From positions 1 to 32,793 of the IMG/VR virus record IMGVR_UViG_3300030118_006862: a stretch of DNA of 32,793 bases; one strand, written 5' to 3'. Shown one piece after another: positions 8,001 through 15,304 of the stretch (the stretch's first letter is position 1; the number at the start of each line of letters is the position of its first letter). Source of the DNA: a virus. The position numbers and the translations under genes were made by a program. A model generated the notes under the pieces. That model saw nothing but the letters and a program-made list of their open reading frames with translations, did no database searches and was not told the origin of the DNA.

Positions 8001-8614
8001 AAACATGCTGTTGATACATGTAACCCTTCACCATGCTCTTTTAACATTTTAAAGTCAATTCTAGGATATCTATAAAATCCGTATTTATAAGACTTTTTTA
8101 CTAATGTAAATAGATTGTTAAGACCTTTTCTATTTCTTGCTGTGACAACTAAATGGTATCTTCTTTTCCACTCGTCTTTTAATATGTCTATCTTTTTTGT
8201 TTCATCCTCGTCTTCTATAACTAGTCCACCACTTTCATCATCAGCACTAATATCAACTTTTTCTTTTGCCTTCTTTTCAGCAGCTGCTGCTGTTTTTGCA
8301 TCTTTGACAGCTTGACGATGTGCTGCATATTCATCAGACCATTGTTGCAAAGAAGGTACAAAATAGAATTCAACACCATAGACTTGTCTAAACTTTTGAC
8401 CATTCTTTTGCATTTTAACTGCATGAGAATGCGCATGAGCAAGACCGTTTCCATTTCCATGATCAGTAAGCGCCCAAGCATCCATTCCTTGTGATTCAGA
8501 AAGCACGAAGTTAATGTGATCTGCTGGATAACCTAATCCATCAAAAGTGCTAAAAGTTGAATGTGAATGAAGAGATACAAATCTATTTGGAGGTGTTATT
8601 AATTCAATAGACAA
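5039..8614 (-). CDS. dnaE: DNA polymerase III alpha subunit (DnaE type)
   Basis: The phage replicative polymerase, 1191 residues, family C. An N-terminal PHP domain begins with FVSLHSHSTFSTFDG and continues through LTDHGNGNG and YGVEFYF. The metal-binding His/Asp residues seem intact, so intrinsic 3'-5' exonuclease activity is possible. The palm has GAGRGSGAGSLVNYL and WPDIDTDAGDRD (~residue 485, two catalytic Asp) and FLKFDFLGL (~651, third Asp). A finger region with RPGPLKANVHKKYV and a C-terminal OB-fold-like segment (WFTVTEVIRKTTKTGKPFMRW) follow. An acidic/Ala-rich insert lies near residues 100-140. It starts at TTG with AAAGG upstream, and there is no ATG before the PHP motif. No clamp or clamp-loader gene is in the window. 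Confidence 0.96.
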   Translation of the reverse strand: MSIELITPPNRFVSLHSHSTFSTFDGLGYPADHINFVLSESQGMDAWALTDHGNGNGLAHAHSHAVKMQKNGQKFRQVYGVEFYFVPSLQQWSDEYAAHRQAVKDAKTAAAAEKKAKEKVDISADDESGGLVIEDEDETKKIDILKDEWKRRYHLVVTARNRKGLNNLFTLVKKSYKYGFYRYPRIDFKMLKEHGEGLHVSTACLGGIYSNRILRGNVINKSRKEIQNDLQNLTDQFVDAVGLENFKLELQFNKLPKQHMVNDFLIEHHKLTGIPLISTADSHYPTNDKWQARELYKKLGWLGKRDGMTLPEFEDLKCELYPKNAQQMWDEFLDSYPLYDFYKGNEELVKESIERTHDITWENFEDTWIDVRAKLPTISIPNKTPFQHLCDLVKNALVKEGLHDNKVYIERAKYELSDIKYLGHAAYFITMYEIFKKAETKTLFGAGRGSGAGSLVNYLLGITQIDPIPYNLLWARFLGRHRTSWPDIDTDAGDRDELINAARELYGNDAVIPVSNFNTLKLKSLVKDIAKFYDIPYDEVNKVTGPLQEQVMQLAMDKNQEKSVFVLKHEDCMKYSLEYNEFMTKYPEVAEHVETLFMQNRAIGRHAGGVIIADADKLEQSMPIVGVRGELQTPWTEGMNFRNLEDNGFLKFDFLGLTLLKDVENCIYRILKKRGNKNPSFLDAKDFFDKHLNCRFVKQDDAKVWEHVYKNGRFCGIFQFTAPGARNFAIEAEPDSIEELAALTAIYRPGPLKANVHKKYVKAKRNVSDIKYDHPIIEKILGPTYNYVVFQEQFMLLAQELSGFNPGEADKLRKTLVKKSLDTLHSKGSEKAIAREKFIKGAKELNEVPEHISSKLWQEIENFAVYGFNKSHAIAYAIGSYYAAWLHTHYETEWLAAILQSENGNPKGMSKTISEIKSFGYEIAAVDINHSGTEWEYSEELSAFVPPLTSLKGVGDKAVEEVFNNRPYKDLQDLFYDEEGKWKHSKLNKTAFVSLSKMESFKSLDEFKNNKLNHHKQLHDMIIENYNDLKRGEWGITKTAYKRLIKNGEEPVRIVDRLVDEYKDLEDWSRSEKIRNYFDLSNDASDDLLFPPELLQRLKDKSVNSVFDIESGNKGIGWFTVTEVIRKTTKTGKPFMRWKCVDSDNRSGWLRVWGNIDDDIEYTTWMSEVKNDGGWGMSTNSGKVRKISAFD

Positions 8615-8640
8615 ATTATATACCTTTCTTGTTTTTATTT

Positions 8641-8669
8641 ATTATAATTAATTAATATTTAATTTACAC
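8641..8669 (-). promoter_or_regulatory. sigma70-like promoter candidate for the polymerase gene
   Basis: Minus-strand GTGTAAA (8669-8663), 16-base spacer, TATAAT (8646-8641), 26 bases ahead of the TTG start of the DnaE-type polymerase. It is one of the closest matches to the shared minus-strand promoter pattern in this window. It overlaps the leader region of the divergent gene at 8695. Confidence 0.65.
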
Positions 8670-8694
8670 GTATAAAAACTACTAAGGATCATTA

Positions 8695-10146
8695 ATGAGC
8701 AAGCTTAATAGAAGAGAATTTAAAGAGTTGTTAACTGAATGGAAGCAAAATTTTATTAGTGAAGCTAATAGAGTTATTATGTCTGATCCTGAAGATTTTA
8801 AAGGCATATATGCCCATAAAGGTACGCAAGCTTCACGTGTTCAAAGTAGTCTTATGACTAAAGAAATAGAAGATATGACAAATTTAAGTGTAGAAGATAC
8901 ATTAAAAAAGCTAATAAACATTGCAGATGAAAATGTATTTATTCACTTTCTAACTAAACCAGACAAATTAGTTAAAAGCAAAATTACTAGTGACAAAATA
9001 AAAACACTTTCAGTAAACCCTGGAGTTAACTGGGGTGATCAACAAGGAATATTTAGTTACAAGCTTAATAAGCAAGGATTAGTTAATTTAATAGAGAAAG
9101 GTAAGCCTGCAAGTGGAGGTTATGGAGCTGCAGCTAATTATTTTCAAGTATTTAAAATTGATGATGCAAGAACTGTAAAGGCATTTGAAAAAGATGAACA
9201 TGTAAATGTCACCTTACCAATTTTACTTTATCCAATTACAGATAGAAATTTGCAAAGTAAACTAGAAAGTCTAATAAAAGAATCTTTTAACTTAATATCA
9301 AGAAAAAATGAAAAGAGTCCTGACTTAAAATTTTCTAGATCAACAGAAATAATAGTATTTTTATACTTAAGTGCTCTAGAATCTAAAGATTTTAACAGCT
9401 TTATTCCAAGAATAAAAAATAAAATAGAAATTGCTGCAAAAAAGAAATTAATTAAATATTACGGTGACTTATCATCATCAAGGGCTATTTATTATTTAAA
9501 AAATAAAGAAACTAAATTCTTTATAATGCTTGCACTTTATGTAAGTTTGATTTCTGATGTAATAGCCTCTATAAATAAAACCACTGCAGCTCAATATGGC
9601 AGTTTACTTTGGCATTTATTAGGTGTAGAAAACATAGATGACCAAGGAGTTGGTTTAATTCATTCAAATGAAATGGCGCAAGCAGTATCTTTTGATTTTT
9701 CAGGTGAATCATTAAAGCCTATCGGTACATTTAAAAATTATTTCAAAGATCGACCAATTGGTCAATACTATAATATGTTTATTGATATTATTAATGACGA
9801 AGATGTAAACTGGGATTTTGACATAGTTACTAAAGATTTTAATGAAATATCTGACCCTAAAGAATGGGATTTAAAATATTTAAAAAAAATGTTAAAAGTA
9901 AATAACCCAAATAAAGTGTATCAAGATAAAGATCTTTGGTATTACTGGAATGACACAATGGAAGGTGTATTATGGGCTTTTTCTGAGCATGAAGATAAAG
10001 ATACTGGACTTTTATTGTTAAAATATGTAATAGATAATTACCCAATTCTTAAAGATACTGCAACTCGTTACTATGAAGAACTTAAAGAAAATGATAGAGA
10101 AGCTGATTATTGGAAGGATAAAGAAGACTTATATTATAAGAGTTAA
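8695..10146 (+). CDS. putative packaged head protein, 483 aa, unknown domain
   Basis: Function unknown. The start ATG has AAGGATCATTA upstream. Residues 1-23 are the shared leader (MSKLNRREFKELLTEW...FISE) with L-T-E at 13-15 and I-S-E at 21-23, both possible prohead protease sites. The body (~70-180) has an IHFLTKPDKL...NPGVNW...GIFSYKLN pattern and a later LLWHLLGVENIDDQGVGLIHSNE segment, which look like conserved globular domains. I cannot assign them to a named family; an ADP-ribosyltransferase-like or toxin-like enzyme is conceivable but unsupported. The C-terminus is acidic. It differs from the 3156 and 11198 proteins beyond the leader, so the leader is shared across unrelated cargo. 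Confidence 0.85.
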   Translation: MSKLNRREFKELLTEWKQNFISEANRVIMSDPEDFKGIYAHKGTQASRVQSSLMTKEIEDMTNLSVEDTLKKLINIADENVFIHFLTKPDKLVKSKITSDKIKTLSVNPGVNWGDQQGIFSYKLNKQGLVNLIEKGKPASGGYGAAANYFQVFKIDDARTVKAFEKDEHVNVTLPILLYPITDRNLQSKLESLIKESFNLISRKNEKSPDLKFSRSTEIIVFLYLSALESKDFNSFIPRIKNKIEIAAKKKLIKYYGDLSSSRAIYYLKNKETKFFIMLALYVSLISDVIASINKTTAAQYGSLLWHLLGVENIDDQGVGLIHSNEMAQAVSFDFSGESLKPIGTFKNYFKDRPIGQYYNMFIDIINDEDVNWDFDIVTKDFNEISDPKEWDLKYLKKMLKVNNPNKVYQDKDLWYYWNDTMEGVLWAFSEHEDKDTGLLLLKYVIDNYPILKDTATRYYEELKENDREADYWKDKEDLYYKS

Positions 10147-10177
10147 AAAGATTACATAATATAGTTAATACTTAATT

Positions 10178-10185
10178 TATAAATA
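10178..10185 (+). promoter_or_regulatory. TATAAATA, T4-like late promoter candidate
   Basis: An exact TATAAATA lies 22 bases ahead of the ATG at 10208. In T4-like phages this octamer is the late promoter. The block downstream to the ribosome site (ATTAAAATTA..CAGG) resembles the stretches at the same distance upstream of the genes at 3156 and 8695, where the octamer positions read TACACATA and TACACGTA. In such AT-rich DNA a chance match is possible. Confidence 0.35.
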
Positions 10186-10207
10186 TTAAAATTAATCAGG
10201 ATTATAA

Positions 10208-11164
10208 ATGAGCAAGTTAAATAGAAAACAGTTTAAAGATCTATTGCTTGAATGGAAACAAAACTTTATTAATGAAAGAGTTTCACAAAGTTTAAGTAGT
10301 CATATTAAATCAAAGCATGACTTTGTAGTAGTACAGATAGAAGAGAAAAATCCTAACTTTTTGAAAAAACTTGTTGAAGCTGAAATTAGCTATTCTATAC
10401 TTGGTCAAGTTGTTAAACTTTTAGTATGTAATAAAGAAGAAAAACTTGAAGAAGTATTAAGAAGTTTTGAAAAAGATAACGAAAACAAAGCACTTCTAGA
10501 ATTATATTATAATCAAAGTTATCCTATTTTAGTAGCTTCTGGTACATCTGGTGATTTATTTAGTGAAGAAAATGTTAATTCAAAAGAAGAATGTTTAGAC
10601 TGGTGCATTCATGATTTATATCACACAATTTTTGACCGTGGTTATAGAGGTCAATCTGAGTTTTTAGACGTTGATTATAAAGCAGAAGAGCTTATAAAAA
10701 AGTATAAAGACGAATTATTTACAGATCTAAATTATGATTTTGAAGAATTTGCTATGGATAATCTAATGGATTATGATGAAGAATATTCAAAGTATTTAAT
10801 AAGTTATCATAAACAAAATAATAAAGAAGATGAGGAACTTAGAAAAGTAAAAGACATTGTAAAAAGTAAAGAGCCTAAAAAAGTAATAGCTGAAATTGTT
10901 GATTATTTTCAAAGAATAAACTTTACCTACGGTATTGAATCTGATGACTTGATCGCTAGTATTTTCTCTTATTGCTTAATCAAAATGCCTGATCCTGATG
11001 ATATTCAAGGTTTAAAAGAACTATTTAGAACATCTAATCTTTCTGATGAAGCTAAGATTTATTTGCTAGTTTCTAATGATATATCTAAAAGAAACTTTAA
11101 AAATATTGTCTTACCAGAATTTAAAGATAAAGTTCTATTTATTGACTTAAGCATTAGTAACTGA
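10208..11164 (+). CDS. putative packaged head protein, 318 aa
   Basis: Function unknown. The start ATG follows AGGATTATAA. It bears the shared leader MSKLNRKQFKDLLLEW...FINE, with L-L-E at 13-15 and I-N-E at 21-23. After the leader the sequence is acidic and mostly helical. An H-D-x-x-H-x-x-x-D motif (CIHDLYHTIFD, residues 134-143) is reminiscent of metal-binding HD-type sites, but I see no other supporting motifs. It is followed 33 bases later by the next leader-bearing gene, so 8695, 10208 and 11198 probably form one rightward cluster. Confidence 0.85.
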   Translation: MSKLNRKQFKDLLLEWKQNFINERVSQSLSSHIKSKHDFVVVQIEEKNPNFLKKLVEAEISYSILGQVVKLLVCNKEEKLEEVLRSFEKDNENKALLELYYNQSYPILVASGTSGDLFSEENVNSKEECLDWCIHDLYHTIFDRGYRGQSEFLDVDYKAEELIKKYKDELFTDLNYDFEEFAMDNLMDYDEEYSKYLISYHKQNNKEDEELRKVKDIVKSKEPKKVIAEIVDYFQRINFTYGIESDDLIASIFSYCLIKMPDPDDIQGLKELFRTSNLSDEAKIYLLVSNDISKRNFKNIVLPEFKDKVLFIDLSISN

Positions 11165-11197
11165 ATATTTAAACTAAATAAAGGATTAAATTATAAA

Positions 11198-13153
11198 ATG
11201 AGTATGCTCAACAGAAAAGAATTTAAAACATTATTATCTGAGTGGTCTCAAAGTTTTAATAACAAACTGCTTTTAGAGATTAAGATCTCTGAGTTAGAGT
11301 CTGTAATTGGTACAGACAACTTAAACAAATTAGCAAAGTCAAAAGCTTTCAAAGATCAGCTTTTTTTACAAGTTGTTAAGAACACTTTTATAAACAAAGA
11401 AGGGCATGAAATAGAAGATATTTTAGGAATATATGATGATTATAGCCTACATATTAAAAAAGACTGGACAAAAAATAAAATAGCAAAAATAGACATACCC
11501 GGAGGATTAAGAACTGAAATTTTTCCTAAAACTTCAAGTTATGATACTATCAGCGAATTTATATCTGCAAAAAAAGAATTTAATTTAAGTTCAAAGTCTT
11601 ATATTGAATGCTTAGAAAATAGTAGTTTCAATACAGGATCTACAAACAAAGATTTTGATGTAGTAGTAAATAGTTCAGAATGGATAATTTGCTATCCAAA
11701 ATCTCCTGCTGGTTCAATAGCACTGTCAAGATCTTATTATGATAATTTAGAAGATAGACTAATATATGACAAAACATCTTCAGGTAGAAATAAAGGTGAA
11801 GAAATAGGCATGATAAGATGGTGCACTTCTAATTTTGGAGGTGGAAATATGTTTTTAAATTATTATAGACATAAAAATCTTCACATGTATTACTGTATTA
11901 AAAAATCATTTATCAAAGAAGATCCAAACAAAAAGATCTGTATAAGTTTAGAAAAACAAAATAACAAAATAAACTTTAGTGAGGGTTCAGCATCTGTAGA
12001 TTCTTTAAATAATAGACTTAGCGAGCAAGACTGCAAAGAGATAATTGGAAGTCTATATAGCTTATGTATAAAAGATGCATCTGATATCAAAAGAAAAGAA
12101 GTAGACTACAAGTCGTATTACGAGTCTATAAACTTAACACAATATAGAAATCAAAGAGTAGCAGCTGACGATAATCTGATTGACTTTATTAAAGAATTTA
12201 AAGGTATTATACAACATTCTAGAGACAAAGATCTTATTCATAAAGAAGCAATTTCAGATGTTTCTCCAATAATTAGAAAAGCTTTGATTAGTTCAAACAA
12301 TGCTTTGAGTAGAGATACAATTCAATATTTAATAGATACAGATGATGACTATGAAGTTAGATATAGAATAGCTTTAATGTCTAATTGTCCTATAGAATTT
12401 ACATTAAGCCTATTTAAAAACGAAGAATTTAGATCACACGAATTATTTGATGAAGAAATCTTATTGAATCTTGCAATTTCAATACTTAAAATTGAAAATA
12501 TTAATTTACTTGACAATAATACAAAAGAAGAAATTAAAGACATATTAAAAGAAGGTATTGAAGAAGAGACTTTATATGACATCTTTGAGCTAATAGAAGA
12601 AATACATCGTAACAAAGAGCCTAGTAAAAATATATGGAATTTTTTATTTGACGAGGTTATTGATTTATCAGAACAACATATATCTTATGCTGATATTTCT
12701 ATGTTGTTGCGATTTGAAAATATTGATGATAATTCATTAGAAGAAGCTTTTAATTCTTTTTCATCAAACCTAGAAGACTTAAGTGCTTTTCCTTTAGTTT
12801 TAAGTCATGAAAAATTTCCAGATTATCTCTATGAAAAAGTATTTAATATGTGTTTAGAATATTCTAATAGTCAAAATAACTTTTTAGATAAAAGTGTTAT
12901 GTTTGTCTTAGGAGGTATTGACTTGATACCTATTCTTACAAGAATTGCTAATTCTAAAAAGACACCAACAAATGTTCTTATAAAAATGTCAAAAATAAAA
13001 AATAAAAGCTTTAAAGATATTGTAAATTCTGCTAAAGATAACTATAAAAAAAGATTCCCTAGAGAACAATTAGTCACAAATCAAGACGTATTAGAAGTGC
13101 AAAGTGAATCAATTATTAAAAAGTATATTAGATCTTTTTTAATCGAAAGTTAA
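11198..13153 (+). CDS. putative packaged head protein, paralogue of the 3156 protein
   Basis: A 651-residue protein of unknown function. It shares with the 3156 protein the leader (MSMLNRKEFKTLLSEW...KLLLE; L-S-E at 13-15, L-L-E at 25-27), the region ~30-130 and the central domain with WCTS...GGNMFLNY...LHMYYCIKK (W near residue 208). The C-terminal half diverges. Instead of crisp repeats it has degenerate helical segments (around ISDVSPIIRKALISS and DDYEVRYRIALM) that may be worn HEAT-like units. It ends with SESIIKKYIRSFLIES, a C-terminal version of the leader motif of the small proteins at 1351 and 4774. A ribosome site AAAGGA lies unusually far (about 11 bases) from the ATG. Confidence 0.85.
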   Translation: MSMLNRKEFKTLLSEWSQSFNNKLLLEIKISELESVIGTDNLNKLAKSKAFKDQLFLQVVKNTFINKEGHEIEDILGIYDDYSLHIKKDWTKNKIAKIDIPGGLRTEIFPKTSSYDTISEFISAKKEFNLSSKSYIECLENSSFNTGSTNKDFDVVVNSSEWIICYPKSPAGSIALSRSYYDNLEDRLIYDKTSSGRNKGEEIGMIRWCTSNFGGGNMFLNYYRHKNLHMYYCIKKSFIKEDPNKKICISLEKQNNKINFSEGSASVDSLNNRLSEQDCKEIIGSLYSLCIKDASDIKRKEVDYKSYYESINLTQYRNQRVAADDNLIDFIKEFKGIIQHSRDKDLIHKEAISDVSPIIRKALISSNNALSRDTIQYLIDTDDDYEVRYRIALMSNCPIEFTLSLFKNEEFRSHELFDEEILLNLAISILKIENINLLDNNTKEEIKDILKEGIEEETLYDIFELIEEIHRNKEPSKNIWNFLFDEVIDLSEQHISYADISMLLRFENIDDNSLEEAFNSFSSNLEDLSAFPLVLSHEKFPDYLYEKVFNMCLEYSNSQNNFLDKSVMFVLGGIDLIPILTRIANSKKTPTNVLIKMSKIKNKSFKDIVNSAKDNYKKRFPREQLVTNQDVLEVQSESIIKKYIRSFLIES

Positions 13154-13319
13154 AAAATCTTACTACATCATTATTAACTAATACTTTGTATGACTCTAAG
13201 TTTTTTAAAATCTCTTTGTTTGTATTTTCTATTTTAGACATTTTAACTTTTGAAACAACAATACCTATTTCTTGTATTCCGGTTTCCATGTCAATAAATA
13301 CTAAATCACCTATAATCAT
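13128..13319 (-). CDS. small protein, 63 aa, probable SH3-like beta barrel
   Basis: A short gene downstream of the nine-gene array, 13 bases after the last member's stop, reading in the same direction. The ATG lacks a clear ribosome site. The sequence begins MIIGDLVFIDMETG and continues with IGIVVSKVKMSK, a pattern common in small SH3-like phage proteins (a strand with GDLV, then a strand with IGIVV). I infer the fold only. Its last 26 bases overlap the end of the oppositely oriented 11198 gene, which argues for compact packing but lowers confidence in both end regions slightly. Confidence 0.6.
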   Translation of the reverse strand: MIIGDLVFIDMETGIQEIGIVVSKVKMSKIENTNKEILKNLESYKVLVNNDVVRFFNFRLKKI

Positions 13320-13332
13320 TTTATTAACTAGC

Positions 13333-13812
13333 TTATATAGAATATACCAATAAGTTTGTATTACAAAATTGATCTGTTGCTGTAGATCCGTCCCAATTAG
13401 TTAGCTGATGAAAGTCTATCTGTCTTCCATTAGCATGGCTTGCAGTAGATATTCTTAATTGCCTAGCACCTGTCCAAGTTGGCAAAACATATCTATAAGT
13501 ATTACAGTATCTCATCTTTTGATCAGATCCGCCAATACCCATATTTTTAGTAAACCTTGCATCTATTTCTGTCCAAGTACCTAAAACATAATGCTGTAAT
13601 TCTAAACCTATAAAGCCGTTGTCATTTATTATTTCTGAGTAAAACATTATTTCATAAACTACTTTAGTTGCATTCGGATATGGACTATAAGTAATTTCAG
13701 AACCAGATAATATAACTTCAGTATTAGCGTTAGAAGAAGAAGTTTGTTGTGATGTATGTGTTGTTATAATTGCTTTTGGATTTTTTATTATTTTATCTGC
13801 TACGTAACTCAT
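13333..13812 (-). CDS. array member A1 (beta-rich virion-type protein)
   Basis: A 159-residue member of family A and the last of nine array genes. It starts at an ATG with GGAG eight bases upstream and the common MSY/MTY opening. The features shared with A2 and A3 are TKVVYEI near residue 50, LPTWTGARQLRI around 110-121, HQLTNWDGS and the ending FCNTNLLVYSI. No signal, transmembrane or coiled region is visible. The alternating pattern suggests a compact beta sandwich of C1q/TNF or fibre-head type. I infer a receptor-binding or capsid-surface role; it could equally be a decoration protein. Confidence 0.85.
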   Translation of the reverse strand: MSYVADKIIKNPKAIITTHTSQQTSSSNANTEVILSGSEITYSPYPNATKVVYEIMFYSEIINDNGFIGLELQHYVLGTWTEIDARFTKNMGIGGSDQKMRYCNTYRYVLPTWTGARQLRISTASHANGRQIDFHQLTNWDGSTATDQFCNTNLLVYSI

Positions 13813-13814
13813 TT

Positions 13815-14303
13815 TTATAACTCCATTACAATCAAAGAAGGATTATAATAAACATTGTTTTGAGCTGCATTATCATAATATGTTGCACGATGTAATTGTG
13901 CTTCGTTTGAAGTAGAATATGATCTTGCTACTAGTCTAAGATAATTTGAGTCAAAATTTTCTAATATAAATATTGGGCTAACTGGAATAAAGTAATGTTC
14001 ATTTTCAGTATCATCAGACGATACATTTACTTGACATCCTGGAATGTCGACAATATTTGAAGAAAAGTTATCATTGCTTTTTTGAAGCTTTACGTGTATA
14101 AAAACAGGCAAATCATTACTTACTCCTGATTCAAATTTTGTACTTAAAAAAAATGAATACTTATATACAATTTTGTTGTTTAAAAAAGTATTTTTGACTT
14201 CACATTTTGATCCAGTTAGTTCTACATAAGAAGTTGATATATATTGTGCAGAAGGATTGTTTTCTGTTTCCGTAAGAAAGAATTTTTTTAAATTATAAGT
14301 CAT
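13815..14303 (-). CDS. array member B1 (beta-rich virion-type protein)
   Basis: A 162-residue member of family B. I place the start at 14303, where ATG overlaps the TGA stop of C1 (ATGA), giving MTYNLKKFF, in line with the other members. An earlier in-frame ATG would extend into C1. Family marks shared with B2 and B3 are STSYVELTGSKCEV, VYKYSF, VKLQKSNDNFSSNIVDI, a LRLVARSYS segment and an ending in YYNPSLIVMEL. The segment VKLQKSNDxFSSNIVD is the most conserved stretch of the family. Translational coupling to C1 suggests fixed stoichiometry. The fold and role are inferred as for the other array members. Confidence 0.85.
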   Translation of the reverse strand: MTYNLKKFFLTETENNPSAQYISTSYVELTGSKCEVKNTFLNNKIVYKYSFFLSTKFESGVSNDLPVFIHVKLQKSNDNFSSNIVDIPGCQVNVSSDDTENEHYFIPVSPIFILENFDSNYLRLVARSYSTSNEAQLHRATYYDNAAQNNVYYNPSLIVMEL

Positions 14304-14791
14304 GACATCACCGAATATATTGAAACATGAGGGCAGCAACCAGATCCTTCACCACTAGTAGGTATTGTATTATAATTTCTTCCAAAAGTAAACTCTTCAG
14401 TATACCTATGAGCTCTTCCTGCTAGTCTTAGTTTTCTTTCACCGCTCCACGCATCTAGAACATAAGTATTTTTAATATTGTGCCATTGATAATCTGCTGA
14501 AGGTGACTCGTTTCCTTCTATTAATTGTGTACCGCTTATTGTTGTCCATGATGTCCCGCCATCAGTAGAATATTGTAGTCTAGAGCAAGAGTAAGAAGAT
14601 GTATTGTCTGGATTCCAAGCTATTTGAAAATTGCACTCATATATAACTTTAGTTGCGCCTGTAACTGGTGTATAAGTAACTTCAGTACCAGGATAATATA
14701 TAATCGTTGTAGTCACAGCTTGCTTTGTAAAACTAGTATCTACATTATGAACGTAGTTTTGTATTGGGCTTATTTCAGCTAAATAACTCAT
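14300..14791 (-). CDS. array member C1 (beta-rich virion-type protein)
   Basis: A 163-residue member of family C. It starts MSYLAEIS with AAGGAG about 12 bases upstream. Family marks shared with C2 and C3 are HNVDTSFTKQ, YYPGTEVTYTP, KVIYECNFQ, TRLQYS-like SRLQYSTDGG, WTTISGTQLIEG, W(S)GERKLRLAGRA and an ending of CPHVSIYSVMS. Its last ~35 coding bases are identical to those of C2, pointing to recent duplication or gene conversion. The stop overlaps the B1 start by four bases. Confidence 0.88.
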   Translation of the reverse strand: MSYLAEISPIQNYVHNVDTSFTKQAVTTTIIYYPGTEVTYTPVTGATKVIYECNFQIAWNPDNTSSYSCSRLQYSTDGGTSWTTISGTQLIEGNESPSADYQWHNIKNTYVLDAWSGERKLRLAGRAHRYTEEFTFGRNYNTIPTSGEGSGCCPHVSIYSVMS

Positions 14792-14817
14792 ATTTGTTTA
14801 TAACTCCTTATATATAA

Positions 14818-15303
14818 CTATATAGAATATACCAATAAGTTCGTATTGCAAAACTTTAAATAATTAGTAGTATCTGAAGAACCGTCCCAATGACTAATTG
14901 CATGATGAGGAGATTGATAATTTGCTTGATTATGTGATATATTTAGCCTTAAATCTCTAGAACCTGTCCAAGAAGGCAATACAAATCTATAGTGAATGTA
15001 CCACCTACCATCATTTGTTCCATAGTTTCCAAAATTTTTTCTATATTTATCATTAATTTCTGACCAGCTTCCTGAAACATATTGTTCTAAGTAAACAGCG
15101 TGAAATGTAGTACCTGATAATTTTTGAGTGTAATAAGATATTTCATACACGACTTTAGAAGAATTTACTTCTGGTTCGTATGTAATAGCTGATCCTAAAA
15201 TTATTGTTCCTGTGTTAGCAGAGTTTGATGTTTCTTGTGCTGATGTATGAGAAGTTACTAGATACTTTGGTTTGTTTAATATAGAATTTGGAATATATGT
15301 CAT
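14818..15303 (-). CDS. array member A2 (beta-rich virion-type protein)
   Basis: A 161-residue member of family A. The start at 15303 (MTYIPNS) is preferred over an ATG 12 bases upstream because GAGG lies seven bases before it and it restores the M-T/S-Y opening. It carries SKVVYEISYY, LPSWTGSRDLRL, ISHWDGSS and the ending FCNTNLLVYSI. The ribosome site overlaps the last codons of B2, and the stop of B2 is one base upstream, so translation is probably coupled. Its C-terminal coding end is nearly identical to those of A1 and A3. Confidence 0.87.
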   Translation of the reverse strand: MTYIPNSILNKPKYLVTSHTSAQETSNSANTGTIILGSAITYEPEVNSSKVVYEISYYTQKLSGTTFHAVYLEQYVSGSWSEINDKYRKNFGNYGTNDGRWYIHYRFVLPSWTGSRDLRLNISHNQANYQSPHHAISHWDGSSDTTNYLKFCNTNLLVYSI

Positions 15304-15304
15304 T

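Noticed and set aside
8221-8481. Open frames on both strands within the polymerase N-terminal region
   Set aside because: They are shadows of the DnaE PHP/insert region; the polymerase motifs in the main frame are unambiguous.
11890-12615. Minus-strand frames inside the 11198 gene
   Set aside because: They have no ribosome sites and their composition mirrors an antisense reading of an A/T-rich gene.
14303-14339. Extended N-terminus of array member B1 (and the matching extension of B2)
   Set aside because: The extra residues lie inside the preceding C gene. The ATGA overlap and the family-wide M-T/S-Y opening favour the internal ATG.
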